Assembly: GCA_964036195.1 (NCBI GenBank) | Contig: OZ038460.1 | Coordinates: 10,605,504 to 10,669,503 of the forward strand | Direction: 5' to 3' | Length of the DNA stretch: 64,000 bases | DNA from: Sphaerolaimus hirsutus | Taxonomy: Eukaryota; Nematoda; Chromadorea; Monhysterida; Sphaerolaimidae | Shown: piece after piece, positions 12,401-18,487 of the stretch | Layout: the number at the start of each line of letters is the position of its first letter | How positions within the stretch are numbered: position 1 is the first letter of the stretch | Translations under genes and position numbers: made by a program | Notes under the pieces: model-generated | Seen by the model: the letters and a program-made list of their open reading frames with translations, nothing else | Told to the model about the DNA's origin: nothing | The model's database searches: none

Positions 12401-15400
12401 GATTATCACACCTGCTAATTGTGTGCCTACTTGGAGAGGCGTATTGCATGAGACATTTTCTTGTGTCGGTGTGGTTGATTGGTGTGAGTGTGTTATGGCT
12501 GTGTGTGTGGTATTTAGTGTGTGCATGTGGAACATGTTGAATAAACCCATGATGGTGAGGCCTGTGGGTTTGACTGGCTGTGAGCCAATGAGTGAGTACT
12601 CAAGTACAATGTTACCAAGGTGTGTGTTGATGTCTCAGGTCGAGAAATGGCCGCTCAATAAGTTTGGGGTCGGGGTGTTTGAAACGGAACCTGACTTTTC
12701 TCTGCGGGCCAGGGTGCTGAGCTGTGTGCCATCCCTGTCTGGATTTCTACAGTTTTCTGACAAAGCAAGATTTGTTTTGGAAAGGAATGTGGCTGTGTGG
12801 ATAGGCTTTGAGGGGAACACGTGGGAAAGGAAACTAGGGCAAATTCAAGATTTGCTGAAAGGTAAGAAAAGGAGGTGTGTGCATGGCAGTGGCGCAAGAG
12901 CGCCTAGGTTTAAGAATAAGGCGATTCTTGAGCGAAAGGGCCGCATAAATGAGTTGCACGGTCGCATGCACATGATTCTTGCAACGACCACTGTGCATCA
13001 GCTGAATTCTCTGCCTACGACTGGCCATTTGGCCGCTGCGGGCACAGGAGTGGTTTTGAGTGCCCATGGAATGATTAGGGACATAGAAGTGCACTGTATA
13101 ATAGATACAGGGGCGTCTATGTCATGCCTGAATAAAAGATTGCTTGACAAGTTGAAAATTCCCTACAAAAGCACACAAATTACCATTACGGTAGCAGATG
13201 GTGCTGATATGGTGCCAATTGGCACATGTGATGTGCAACTTGCTATAGATGGCACATTGTTTAATGTGCATGCTCTAGTGTTGGAAGGAATTACCAGTGA
13301 TGTGTATATCGGTTTCAAAACTTTGAAACAGTGGGGAGACTTTCAAGTCACCTTCTATCGAGGAAATGACAATAAAAACTTGGACATGGGAGAGATAAAA
13401 TTTATTACGGGAAAGAAAATACGTTTTAATGTGCCTAAGGGCCGGGGAGTGAATCATGTTATGGTCATGCACACTAAGGAGCGTGTGAAATTAAAGCCGC
13501 TTAGTGTCACTTCTGTGTCCATTTACGCACCTGATGTGACTCAGGAATTTCTGACAATGGTGTTGAAGGACAGAAAACTGGAACGGAATTATGTGTGTGC
13601 TCCGATAGATAAAATGATGAGAGTTCATCGTATAAAAATCTATCCCACACTGATTGACTTGAAGCGTCATTTTGATGAGGAACGTAAGAGCTTTGTTTTG
13701 TCTGGCTCGGTTCCAGTGTTCAATCCAAATAGGAGTGACATCACGGTGCCCAGTGATAGGCCCGTGGTGAAGATTACTCAGCTAGGGGGAATCATGCACA
13801 GGGCGCTAGGAATGGTGCCGGAAAAGCAAATTTTGATTTCGGCGCCAGCTAAGCCCAGTAGTTTAGGGGATCAGGAAACGCCAGTGTATATTACTGGTCA
13901 CACGACTAAAAGGGGTACACAAGTCCCTGTGCTGCTCACGCCGCAATATGGAAGTGAATTTAAGAAACTAGTGATGACTGGTGATGAATGCCAGCAACGT
14001 TTGGGCGAGTGGTTGGATTGTTTGCAGTCAATACACCCAGAAGCCAAGCTGTCTTCGATGATATTGAATGAAGTGAGTATGGCTCAAGTGTTCCCAGAGT
14101 CTATAGCAGCGATGTCAGATGACGCCGGAAAAGCAAGATTGACAGAGTTGAAAAGGGCAGCAGAGGTGGCTAGAAGAGACTCACCTAATGCAGTGGCTAC
14201 GGTAACGGTGCAAGAAAATTATGAAGATGATAATAGGTTAAACCTACCGAACCTGGCTAAACCTATGGTGCCGCAGCTTAGTTTGGAAGAGAGACATGAA
14301 ATAATTAAGCGAGACGCAAATTTTAAAGATACTGTTTTGAATGAACAACAAAAACAAGAGTTCATGGAAATGCTATTACGTTATCATGATGTTTTCGTGT
14401 TAGAATTGGCAAACAGGAGTTCCTGTAGTGCCCTGGTGGCCGACATTCGGCTGAAAGATGAAAACCATCCCGGTTTTCAATCACGCCCGTATCCCATTAG
14501 TTTTTTTGAAGAAAAAATTCTCGATCATTGGCTAGTAAGGCAGATATCTCTGGGATTAGCAGAGTTTGGAGTAAGCCGTTTTTCGAGCCCTGTGTTTCTA
14601 GTTCGAAAACCTACCGCAGAGCCGGAAAAGATACCGTCAATAAAAAACTGGCGTACAGTGTTTGATTTGAGGAAAATCAATTCGCTTTGTCGTTTAGAGC
14701 AAGGAAATGTAACACCCCTCAAACAGTTATTAGAAAAACTTTTATTGGGCGTGGTGTGGTCCACTTTTGATGGATTGTCCGCCTATGACATGATAAAATT
14801 GTCTGAAAATAGTAAAGATTTGTTCGCAATTTCAACTGCGCGTGGTGTTTTAAAATTTAATTCTTTACCCCAGGGGTCCTCATCGAGCACATCAATATTT
14901 TCTCTCGCCATGACCGTGATCTTTTGGAACAGTCGAAAAACTCTAACGTACGTAGATGACGTGTGCACTGTGTCTGACAAAGTGGAGGACCATGTGCATG
15001 ACGTAGAGGACGCGTTGAAGCGTTTTGCTCACTACAGATTTCGCATTTCGCTCAAAAAAACAGTTTTTGCTGCTAGACGAGTGAAAATGCTGGGACAGTA
15101 CATAAGTAGAGAGGGTAGGGAAATGGACAAGGAAAAAGTGGAGGCAATTTGTAAATTGCCCCCACCAAAGGACAAGACTGGTGTGCGCAGTTTCCTAGGG
15201 ATGGCAAACTGGCACCGGAGTTGGATTAAGGATTTTGCACTTCATACGAGACACTTAAATAAGTTGTTAACTGGAAAGGATAATCAACCTTTTGTGTGGA
15301 ATGAGAATGCACAGGAGGAATGGCAATGGTTGAAGGACCAGCTGGTGAAGGCGCCAATTTTGGCAGCACCAGACTATGATAAAGGTTTTGAATTGAGAAC

Positions 15401-17972
15401 TGATGGGTCTAAAAGAGGGATTTCTGGCATTTTGTCGCAGAAGTCTGACAAAAATAGGCACAATGTAATTGGGTACTATTCTAGGGTGTTGTCCAAGCAG
15501 GAACAGCGCATGGCCAGTTATGATTTTGAAATGCTTGCCATTGTGTCTTCCTTAATTCACTGGCGCAGCATCATTTACTGTTATAAAGTTGAAGTGCATA
15601 CTGACTGTGCGGCTGCATGTTACCTGTTGAGAGACAAGCACGCACAGAACCCTAGGGTAGCTAGGTGGTCATTGGCAATTAGTTCCTTCCCGGGGGTTAC
15701 AATAAAATATACCCCTGGTAAAACCAACCCAGCAGACGTATTGTCTAGGGAATTTTCAGCTGAAGATGTGTCCCGCCAACCAGAAATGGTGCCCGACCCG
15801 TCTGAGGCGATTTTGAATGATGACCGCATGGAAATCTGCGGGGAAGATTGTGGTGATTCATGTGAATTGCAGCAAACAGTTAAGGATCATGTGCAGAAGC
15901 ATCTCTTGCAAGTGATGCAAACGAGAAGTAGGGCCAAAGTTGTAAATGCAGGTGTGACTGCAGTTCCTGCAACAAACAATCAAAGTGATGCACAAAATAG
16001 TGCGACTCCAGCCGCTGCGATAAGAGTAGCGACCCCAAATGTTATGGTGACAAATGACCAGGGAGTTAGTCATTCTCTGGTTATCCCCAATGATCCAAAT
16101 ATGGATCAGACGCCAGATCAAATCGCTAGAAGCCAAATTCCAAGTGCGTCTGATTATGACAAGGAGAACTTTTCTGATTTTTTGGAGGAAGATGGAATAG
16201 TACAAAAGTTCCGTGATGGACAGGTTTCAGACGAGTTCTGTGCCGCCATGAAGGATTTTTTGGTGCATGGGAATTTGCCAGTAAACTCTACCTTAGCAAG
16301 GAGGGTGGTTCTGGCGGCACAGCAATATGTTTTGGAAGATGATCTTCTGTATTACTTTGACAAAAGGAAACCTGGTTTGGAGCCAGCGTTACTGCTGTAT
16401 GTGCCTAGAGACATGCGTCGTGCAGTGATGGCGCTGCATCATGCATCTGGGTGGGGAGCACACCAGGGTGCATCGAGAACTTACCAGCGATTATTGCATT
16501 GTTTTTATTGGCACAATGCCTATAATGATGTGGTTGAATATATTAGGAAATGTGCAAAGTGTTTTGCACACAAGGGACAGACTGGTCAAGTGGTTTCACC
16601 ACATGGCCAATTACCACAAGCTGACAAACCTTTTGATGTTTTATATTTCGACATTTCAAATGTCATGCATTACAGTGCAACATGTCAGTACAAGGCAGTG
16701 GTGACAGCCATCTGCCCCTTTTCTAGTTATCCCTTTGCTGCGCCTCTGTCAGACATGCGCACGATTACCATTGCGCAGGCTTTAATGACCCATGTTTTTT
16801 CATTTACTGGGTTCCCCAGGGTTTGCATCAGTGATCATGGCGCAAATTTGATGGCCTTGCGGGAGTGTTTTAGGTTTTTGCGTGTAGGTTACAGAAATGT
16901 GCTACTTGCAAACCCACAGTCGAATAAGGTTGAAAATTGGCACCGTTTCAAGACATCATTAGGCATAATGATTACACAGTATGCTAGAAGTCATGAGAAT
17001 TGGGATGAGACCCTGCCCATGCTCATGCTGGCTCTTAGAACCAGCCATTCAGCGAGCATTGGCATGAGTGCTTTTGAAGTAGTTTTTGGACACAGGCCCA
17101 ATCTGTTTTTCTTGCCTGATGCGTTGAGTAGGCCAAGTTTGGCATTGAGAACCAGTGAGTCAGCTATTGGTTTTGTTAGGGAGTCAATTTATCAGGCATG
17201 GAAAACAGCAATTAAGAATAAACTGGAGTATGAGCAGACCACAGCTAAACAGGTAGAGCTGGAAAAAAATAAGTTGCAAGTAGGTGATGCCGTCTATGTG
17301 AGACAAGTATTTGTGCCAAAGGTTGGCCAGACTAGTAAATTTTTGCCAAAACTTTTGGGACCATTGGTGGTTCGCAAGGTTTTGAATAGTGCTGCGTATG
17401 TGGGTGCAATAGGCGAACCGGATCGCCCTGCACAACTTATTCCTTTTAGACGTATTTGTAAAGTTGTTGGAGATGCTGAAGCTAAGAAAATGAAGAAGAG
17501 TGAAGTTTTAAATTGTATGTTAAGTAAAGGAGAAATTTTGAAATTTTCAGCCCTTCACCGCGCTGGCAGTGACTCAGGCTGTGCCGATCCAGGTCACTCA
17601 AGACGGAGCCCTGGTGGGAATGGTGGAATGCCATCGCTGGCCGGCCCTGTCGGACAGAATGATAGAAATGCATCATTGTGTTCACAAGTACGAGGTGCCC
17701 TACTTGAAGAGGGTGTGGTTGCGTGTGAGAGGTGGAGTGATGCACTTCGCAGTGGGAGTGCGCCCGTTCCTGACGGAGTGGCACGATCGCAGCACCCACT
17801 GGCCGGTGGCCAGCAGCGAGGTTTTCGAACCATCCAACTTGCTGTTCAGAATGCCCACGGTGAATTTGGACCCGAGACACACGCAGTTTGGACAAGTGAT
17901 GAATGTGGGTGCACCGGCTCCCGGCACCAGTGCTGGCCGGCAGGAGCTGCTGATGCATCCATGGCCATCTGA
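909..17972 (+). CDS. Gag - middle region - Env-like - Pol single open frame (5,687 aa)
   Basis: One uninterrupted frame starts at ATG 909. In order: proline/glycine-rich N-terminus; Gag capsid-like helical region about aa 360-555; coiled coil about 635-680; CCHC knuckle at 776-789; a 2,300-aa section of mixed character; an envelope-like part (about 3089-3720); aspartic protease with DTGAS (Asp at 4066); RT with YVDD (first Asp 4683); RNase H (TDGS Asp 4832); integrase HHCC and D-D-E (5248, 5309, 5342). The last 140 or so residues after the integrase look like out-of-frame translation of a different real frame (17551-18048). By chance about 267 stops would be expected in 5,687 codons at even base composition, so openness is selected. 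Whether one polyprotein is made or several spliced products is unknown; no stop or frameshift separates gag from pol. Confidence 0.9.
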   Translation: MMVFPLPPLVPEFDAEGKLVLPELPEKVVEVRTMEELDEQIDNITRQQQILQGKDYSFEDRALRAQCRSYLARLDGLLAQLKAVKRTFATEEVRRRANALRNDPGEVPGGSGNGDNAENDPNNPTGDPPTTDPPIQLLTVADPNGAPPTGGIPAQHVGGAQPPMGRGLPRTPLQPANPPAGTAPRTPPPATSRASSTGAGASTISAPGMAGGGVFPRSSVVMAAPRRRAFSGSSTVQNLNALTAQNGSNQVFGLVPSVQKGTPSGSNGYGSQGGAPGVPSPQVGGVGGTFSSGRASNVASNQPGGPIDLVNDVRGGEWYQKYMDDREQTVEYLRNATNQRLQNLELEIAHAKRAAINDSVNPYELGGGKDSVLTGPYITALSQKCCEYGGERSEGAINPSVWIKQLEVALYSLCIPKKKWPLCLSLRLKGEPLRWLAGVDDSTRSNYQELKRQFLLTYENTEVQMRARDELSRTKQMKTQSVKEFYHNLRDMHASAFAHLDEATKERDFRILFANSISPQLQIFYRTLSPAEQNQPFLTLLERLSTYESQVTDTRAPPSFEVRPSAPGDQNRRGGYVPRGRFVMNRRRFERRPFNDRENASANRAEDPLSQLERPTEVLQSARTGLRTEENDSSSKNTEIVKKLDEISGEIKKGTERVDKLESQFRDESSEMRRAILEIGRKSAENFAQGRGMTFRRGGASNPNFQGISMPRNFQNSNPNGPNQNLNASFTSAPPSSPNYTQQNQQNMRGTGWSTQYRSQGPGSNMGQGAGSPRACYQCGQVGHLARSCTATRGQNRPPERVNHVYHSLSTLAAGVAMEDKNEGNGAVEHLFSILAKPVNKIGEGGGVENPPGEDLPQKCKLIYKEIEQKTLDRPGGQLTAVNSRQAELTKARAFWVPHATLNAAPLELPRPFLCPFFGAKLIARPARCADKDGKICEGQKLKAIILDNKMACVPPRKNVPGPNNDARACQLGSKIWVSVNLSEEVEKRLKIAEITASEQTVKMLEVCDKNGSGQIRAESKRKISANKGSGMRHRECYGSGRGVCAYKWRFRHGNLPVGHKMRALGMRWRLPWPRGRAVCKMGRPSAPPKKPQMNGSACLPANFAPPVCTHKRGGKIRQILSISYTLNGGTKIPVFAVLAFLYAALGAWTYHSSIKHSEKLKIFERMEPNPQGNPDLFEPRPESPPNPILDQMIDEVDRLSTIDDFVRSLSQDNRPPRMAPGKLVSSCARASAVSETYAAAAGNVGNWRKIYCKRIFIARAVIVDLSGNSWPPREICDFVKWRHFSDEHSYMMFRFAEAAAAAAEREAGAAEILANLFNDAPEPVKAEHERGGAAGALDQLEWAELYGECGELMKGFYWQFLSRRNKNGTCAEALSPDMVDQARAITPPQLLASSTLDAGVLLATPPPPVHMHVPVQQREMTPGGCENAPGIFLASYEMGVGVIDVKLGSFFAGAASSDAPMPGRTAEGFPTEGAQTSAYNPSIMHNLVASIGLRVGVDVAGTQAALGRAVERYEQRARGAAPVSQQSEFQMVPYVNKLHKAHPELSGATSEGRDDSPVDQVDSVVDSAETGAQGDDGRVPVRRSKRPQRPSRRRYAFVAIEPGSEPAPEDTPQPVKSKCFLCARRRALVYSHVFCAKNGPNLRVSAGKDPCAIFYLCLVDFPPKTDLKRYVLVIRKQIPDYCKNAISFRSIEHNCEGHVNGTRFLAQNTILSDMISRQEGTHFCDFCGHVNAIYAPLEWRSGRGEEVIMKIVKVMNHGHLLQLAHLEGKLALEKRPKCKHRPACRVKIIKRDNVTKLSGQLKLVLSLPNDSIKSKWEKSHKFNGACYLQINDASAHWFTRKLVELIATVEKVKLKNSDSEQTQDTPCRGCDWDIFNSTVKIPIKCAKLRCKLGHDCVRSLRVTGAHKYFYEVKRLLKNCKYYEGGCDQNCKPKNCKPKDCKTKECEPKHKTTHRCRQAKGECAGARERQRQQAPRRQRVRTRVRRGARAHLGGHRDRHRRDGGTGVDGAGQGAPQVGCANNRCESCDCGRFRGLEGGFAGLEGFFVLNLPLLCTQIAPRAGQMQSINTTSATNIPITPERNNLSFSVHVDRRREFAPFKMVNLQLGAVRDNNFTQKNKILYQWNMFSSAKPRSTHPVQFWHSSSVINLRFEKCCLSPENEISVNVFRPVNKVPVLKRCGVYLADTCPLTPLSCPSIYRNVLHTSVNSNCTKRNHLNCQTNRVLLVSNHTNLEYFSQHQISISVGEVSVRASSQRSSRTILPGWKRLENKSKCEIENSKPKCENENRKLEFHKSLEMRKQKCLNITEKMLEMWNFETFFETFEAGVFGGKMSRRPDLLRKRLRETGEQCISLKSKTPETLGSPTETETRPETFGAAVCDLETSGTRTNDEIWQGAYSPDLHKPYGGRLNSINTKLGGKNGRGKRAHVLGRFSAFLSCGFRAANSIYRFQLASRQIWGNGTFVPKIRKKQNYAHMMIKVAENGPQKEVGMQIEKDGSNFEGRNSLNENGSTFGNVRIVCAAELSIDGICGGKFEGTPQLYLRPENTHFLCKIVKWAVRKACEGQVNGKKGKYEYYKFRGSKRVEMQTFGSVSRKSRCAREWILTFVMTHKSSKWIIISKSMVMVDKLIDAPTTSTHQPVEEDVGEQPVETRAGLSDDGSNAEQRERAAPARYPLIVQPNRTAPPRMEPAGVENNLNYEAEYGHHKCEYCEKVNRSFLSKMGSAVFGEGGACGFEKNTGTCFAAIRVPLRPGQTICHIFDSPVPIFRHVVGLPLEYYQATYFPLACLLGGCSTNKIRLASGDVDVTVPHVTYGNLPFKDFSINFMHARHRLCHTVGADCYWWGVNLMVASAMGNDHLIRDLLLRPPVVMGRIPMVCTEHQYFFLVKPKDIMDRVPGSGVMCFTYLDCVEHLTMSHSLKMTPVTVMAVVETLLSEFEHVEGVVWTFTSSMGNEIFHNFVSLYEMKSAIHLTGVIRSEIVPKEVTRLVSRERVERCACNMALALRWRASRSLSLAVHNKHPINISKMTFGVTVEQLRVLATENKVVRVVSTPEGDQFMLKSRQQTYVDPLMPDGQNKQKPCQENLVGVVLVLMILLLSGFRGRAIRLLSVALLFEKVTADPMLLQICSKPTGAWYLDLPEIPTCNLYSSTLFGESELSPVHDVSVSVYAQRRRPVTANATFCQARRHEVTTCTNALFAHYIYEYHDSYVPMPIEKCAEMFHAVRDGHARESGLKQIEPMVWSTMKSIDLQFPTWNDCFKQHVDNFILTQGTVATFDNQQLITDMDAAPTCSPAAGRCTSSRGVLFWEPTTLAPASCPFEHVGNFPGKRQNETVILIHEQSAFTIKGGPVHIQCLEPAVYLTDQGPLLSILQIDNSSTESMCQIMFKKKCASTVKMTFAEFWSGNLTPNAATQHQFMYQVLTQQAHQNFETLRHQICVLARSNALMVRALAHISPVAAARLLLADESINAEYAGDVLSVTACHKVQPDRLYMSHKVNGICYDMMPVRVHGKLLFKIPGSQDLVEHASQLPCSQLQSPVFKSKNGTYLALTDGNMVKVKMHHTPAFVHPKFLSDGIKFNRTLIRPGMVMENAMMYANMRSLHMRQIEAREKLDRLIHYTSLFSIDSAHTASMLHGRGLEHMVTHAGELLLNASGRVIDHEFDVIHMITTSAVPKAIRGPFQFVLNILWVIFITLLIMGLIYLCVRYEGFRSAVITACEWPVRMVSMGIVWVRRQYAMHVTNSGVGSDQQKPDAFGDRPEVDRPNTLDLPIRYVSGSGYSGNRVRIPRVRLGPQLLRTLKQTREENDFDEQIQSEVVASMRVRAPRQVPFLVLLALVMIITPANCVPTWRGVLHETFSCVGVVDWCECVMAVCVVFSVCMWNMLNKPMMVRPVGLTGCEPMSEYSSTMLPRCVLMSQVEKWPLNKFGVGVFETEPDFSLRARVLSCVPSLSGFLQFSDKARFVLERNVAVWIGFEGNTWERKLGQIQDLLKGKKRRCVHGSGARAPRFKNKAILERKGRINELHGRMHMILATTTVHQLNSLPTTGHLAAAGTGVVLSAHGMIRDIEVHCIIDTGASMSCLNKRLLDKLKIPYKSTQITITVADGADMVPIGTCDVQLAIDGTLFNVHALVLEGITSDVYIGFKTLKQWGDFQVTFYRGNDNKNLDMGEIKFITGKKIRFNVPKGRGVNHVMVMHTKERVKLKPLSVTSVSIYAPDVTQEFLTMVLKDRKLERNYVCAPIDKMMRVHRIKIYPTLIDLKRHFDEERKSFVLSGSVPVFNPNRSDITVPSDRPVVKITQLGGIMHRALGMVPEKQILISAPAKPSSLGDQETPVYITGHTTKRGTQVPVLLTPQYGSEFKKLVMTGDECQQRLGEWLDCLQSIHPEAKLSSMILNEVSMAQVFPESIAAMSDDAGKARLTELKRAAEVARRDSPNAVATVTVQENYEDDNRLNLPNLAKPMVPQLSLEERHEIIKRDANFKDTVLNEQQKQEFMEMLLRYHDVFVLELANRSSCSALVADIRLKDENHPGFQSRPYPISFFEEKILDHWLVRQISLGLAEFGVSRFSSPVFLVRKPTAEPEKIPSIKNWRTVFDLRKINSLCRLEQGNVTPLKQLLEKLLLGVVWSTFDGLSAYDMIKLSENSKDLFAISTARGVLKFNSLPQGSSSSTSIFSLAMTVIFWNSRKTLTYVDDVCTVSDKVEDHVHDVEDALKRFAHYRFRISLKKTVFAARRVKMLGQYISREGREMDKEKVEAICKLPPPKDKTGVRSFLGMANWHRSWIKDFALHTRHLNKLLTGKDNQPFVWNENAQEEWQWLKDQLVKAPILAAPDYDKGFELRTDGSKRGISGILSQKSDKNRHNVIGYYSRVLSKQEQRMASYDFEMLAIVSSLIHWRSIIYCYKVEVHTDCAAACYLLRDKHAQNPRVARWSLAISSFPGVTIKYTPGKTNPADVLSREFSAEDVSRQPEMVPDPSEAILNDDRMEICGEDCGDSCELQQTVKDHVQKHLLQVMQTRSRAKVVNAGVTAVPATNNQSDAQNSATPAAAIRVATPNVMVTNDQGVSHSLVIPNDPNMDQTPDQIARSQIPSASDYDKENFSDFLEEDGIVQKFRDGQVSDEFCAAMKDFLVHGNLPVNSTLARRVVLAAQQYVLEDDLLYYFDKRKPGLEPALLLYVPRDMRRAVMALHHASGWGAHQGASRTYQRLLHCFYWHNAYNDVVEYIRKCAKCFAHKGQTGQVVSPHGQLPQADKPFDVLYFDISNVMHYSATCQYKAVVTAICPFSSYPFAAPLSDMRTITIAQALMTHVFSFTGFPRVCISDHGANLMALRECFRFLRVGYRNVLLANPQSNKVENWHRFKTSLGIMITQYARSHENWDETLPMLMLALRTSHSASIGMSAFEVVFGHRPNLFFLPDALSRPSLALRTSESAIGFVRESIYQAWKTAIKNKLEYEQTTAKQVELEKNKLQVGDAVYVRQVFVPKVGQTSKFLPKLLGPLVVRKVLNSAAYVGAIGEPDRPAQLIPFRRICKVVGDAEAKKMKKSEVLNCMLSKGEILKFSALHRAGSDSGCADPGHSRRSPGGNGGMPSLAGPVGQNDRNASLCSQVRGALLEEGVVACERWSDALRSGSAPVPDGVARSQHPLAGGQQRGFRTIQLAVQNAHGEFGPETHAVWTSDECGCTGSRHQCWPAGAADASMAI

Positions 17973-18487
17973 GGGTTTGGCCTGTGATGAAATAGATAGG
18001 GAGGTGCCGCCAATCAGGGCGCAACCGCTGGGCACAGGCACTCCAGTGGTTGGTATTTGTTATTTTTCGTTTTCAATGTCAATACTTGAATTTTTAATTT
18101 TTTGACACAGTAGCCTAAAAGGTTAAAATGTTGCAGGTGATGAAGCCGTCGCGTCCCATGGATGCTGAGCGCAGGTATGCTAGGGCCTTTTCTTGTCACC
18201 GTTGTGGCCGCCGAGGCCACAAACAACATGAGTGTCGATATGATAGGTATTGTCCTAAGTGTCGAGTGAACACACATAAGGCGGGAAATTGCATTTTCGG
18301 CGCTCCTGATGACAGAGAGTCACAGTATGCGCGCAGTAGAAACTCCATTCAGCAACTTGCACAAGAAATCAAGGCTGATGTCATGACTGCTGTGATATCT
18401 CAATTAGCACCATCTAATCAGTCATCTTCTCAGAATTTTGGAGGCAATGTGCAAGCGCGAGGCCGAAAACGTAGAGGCAATGTATAA
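4407..18487 (+). CDS. Overprinted 12-exon gene inside the retroelement (predicted, 1,004 aa)
   Basis: Predicted exons: 4407-4572, 4801-4950, 5026-5178, 5269-5328, 5398-5490, 5551-5760, 6779-6976, 8791-9021, 9133-9699, 9814-10151, 17551-18048, 18137-18487. All junctions are GT-AG and phases agree at each, giving 3,015 nt. ATG 4407 is the first ATG after a good acceptor at 4320/4321. Exons 2-7 are strikingly GC-rich against AT-rich introns. Seven introns (228, 75, 90, 69, 60, 111, 114 nt) are multiples of three and stop-free in the Gag-Pol frame; exon 7 and exons 11-12 are read in other frames. The product has an acidic Ala/Pro-rich N-terminus, basic stretches such as KRPQRPSRRR and a possible NLS, a Cys-containing globular region (exons 9-11), and two C-terminal zinc knuckles. 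No known family recognised. The last donor (GTG|GTTGGT at 18048) is weak. A captured host gene or a viral-type accessory gene are both possible. Confidence 0.65.
6690..6778 (+). repeat. Short Cys-Lys repeat before exon 7 acceptor
   Basis: About 15-bp units of the form AATTGTAAACCCAAA are repeated four to five times with drift, encoding NCKPK-like repeats in the polyprotein frame. The run ends close to the acceptor CCGTTGCAG at 6778. The unit could be coding, or could be a splicing or RNA-folding element. Confidence 0.5.
10173..12540 (+). other. Envelope-like membrane glycoprotein segment
   Basis: ATG 10173 starts a hydrophobic leader (MILLLSG and following) that ends near a TADP sequence, as a signal peptide would. 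A cysteine-rich ectodomain of roughly 580 residues follows with several N-x-S/T sites, then a strong membrane anchor (about 11934-12000, FVLNILWVIFITLL) and a basic cytoplasmic part. Two more hydrophobic stretches lie at about 12366-12430 and 12488-12540. The layout is that of a type I viral envelope glycoprotein. The family could not be assigned. Unusually, it lies upstream of the protease. It is bounded by the donor at 10151/10152 of the overprinted gene, so spliced transcripts would skip it. Confidence 0.65.
13035..17510 (+). other. Pol: protease, reverse transcriptase, RNase H, integrase
   Basis: Protease: CIIDTGASMSCLNK with the catalytic Asp at codon 13104. RT: FDLRKINSL, the STFDGLSAYD catalytic motif, LPQGSSSS and YVDD (14949-14960). 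RNase H: LRTDGSKRG (Asp codon 15402) and the VEVHTDCAA motif. Integrase: HHCC zinc domain from about 16437, then Asp (16650), Asp (16833, SDHGAN) and Glu (16932, VENW), with a C-terminal domain to about 17460. Order PR-RT-RH-IN identifies the Ty3 lineage. All catalytic residues are present. The second Asp to Glu spacing is 32 residues, not the usual 35. Confidence 0.95.
17551..18048 (+). other. Penultimate exon overlapping the end of pol in another frame
   Basis: The acceptor GAAATTTTCAG ends at 17550. From CCC at 17551 a frame shifted relative to pol stays open to 18105 and reads as ordinary protein (LKRVWLRVRGGVMHFAVGV, PFLTEWHDRS). In the same interval the pol frame is Gly/Ser/Arg-rich and looks non-biological. 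Phase 0 fits the donor TTG|GTAGGT at 10151. The AT-rich sequence 18049-18136 looks like an intron ending in TTGCAG. Confidence 0.65.
18128..18487 (+). CDS. Double zinc-knuckle ORF / terminal exon
   Basis: A 119-codon frame with two CCHC knuckles: CHRCGRRGHKQHEC and CPKCRVNTHKAGNC, both perfect C-x2-C-x4-H-x4-C, followed by an amphipathic helix and a basic tail (RGRKRRGNV). It is either the last exon (18137-18487) of the spliced gene or a stand-alone small protein from ATG 18128. It is separate from the Gag knuckle at 3234, so the element has two nucleocapsid-like modules. Single-stranded nucleic acid binding is the family-level expectation. Confidence 0.7.
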   Translation: MLQVMKPSRPMDAERRYARAFSCHRCGRRGHKQHECRYDRYCPKCRVNTHKAGNCIFGAPDDRESQYARSRNSIQQLAQEIKADVMTAVISQLAPSNQSSSQNFGGNVQARGRKRRGNV

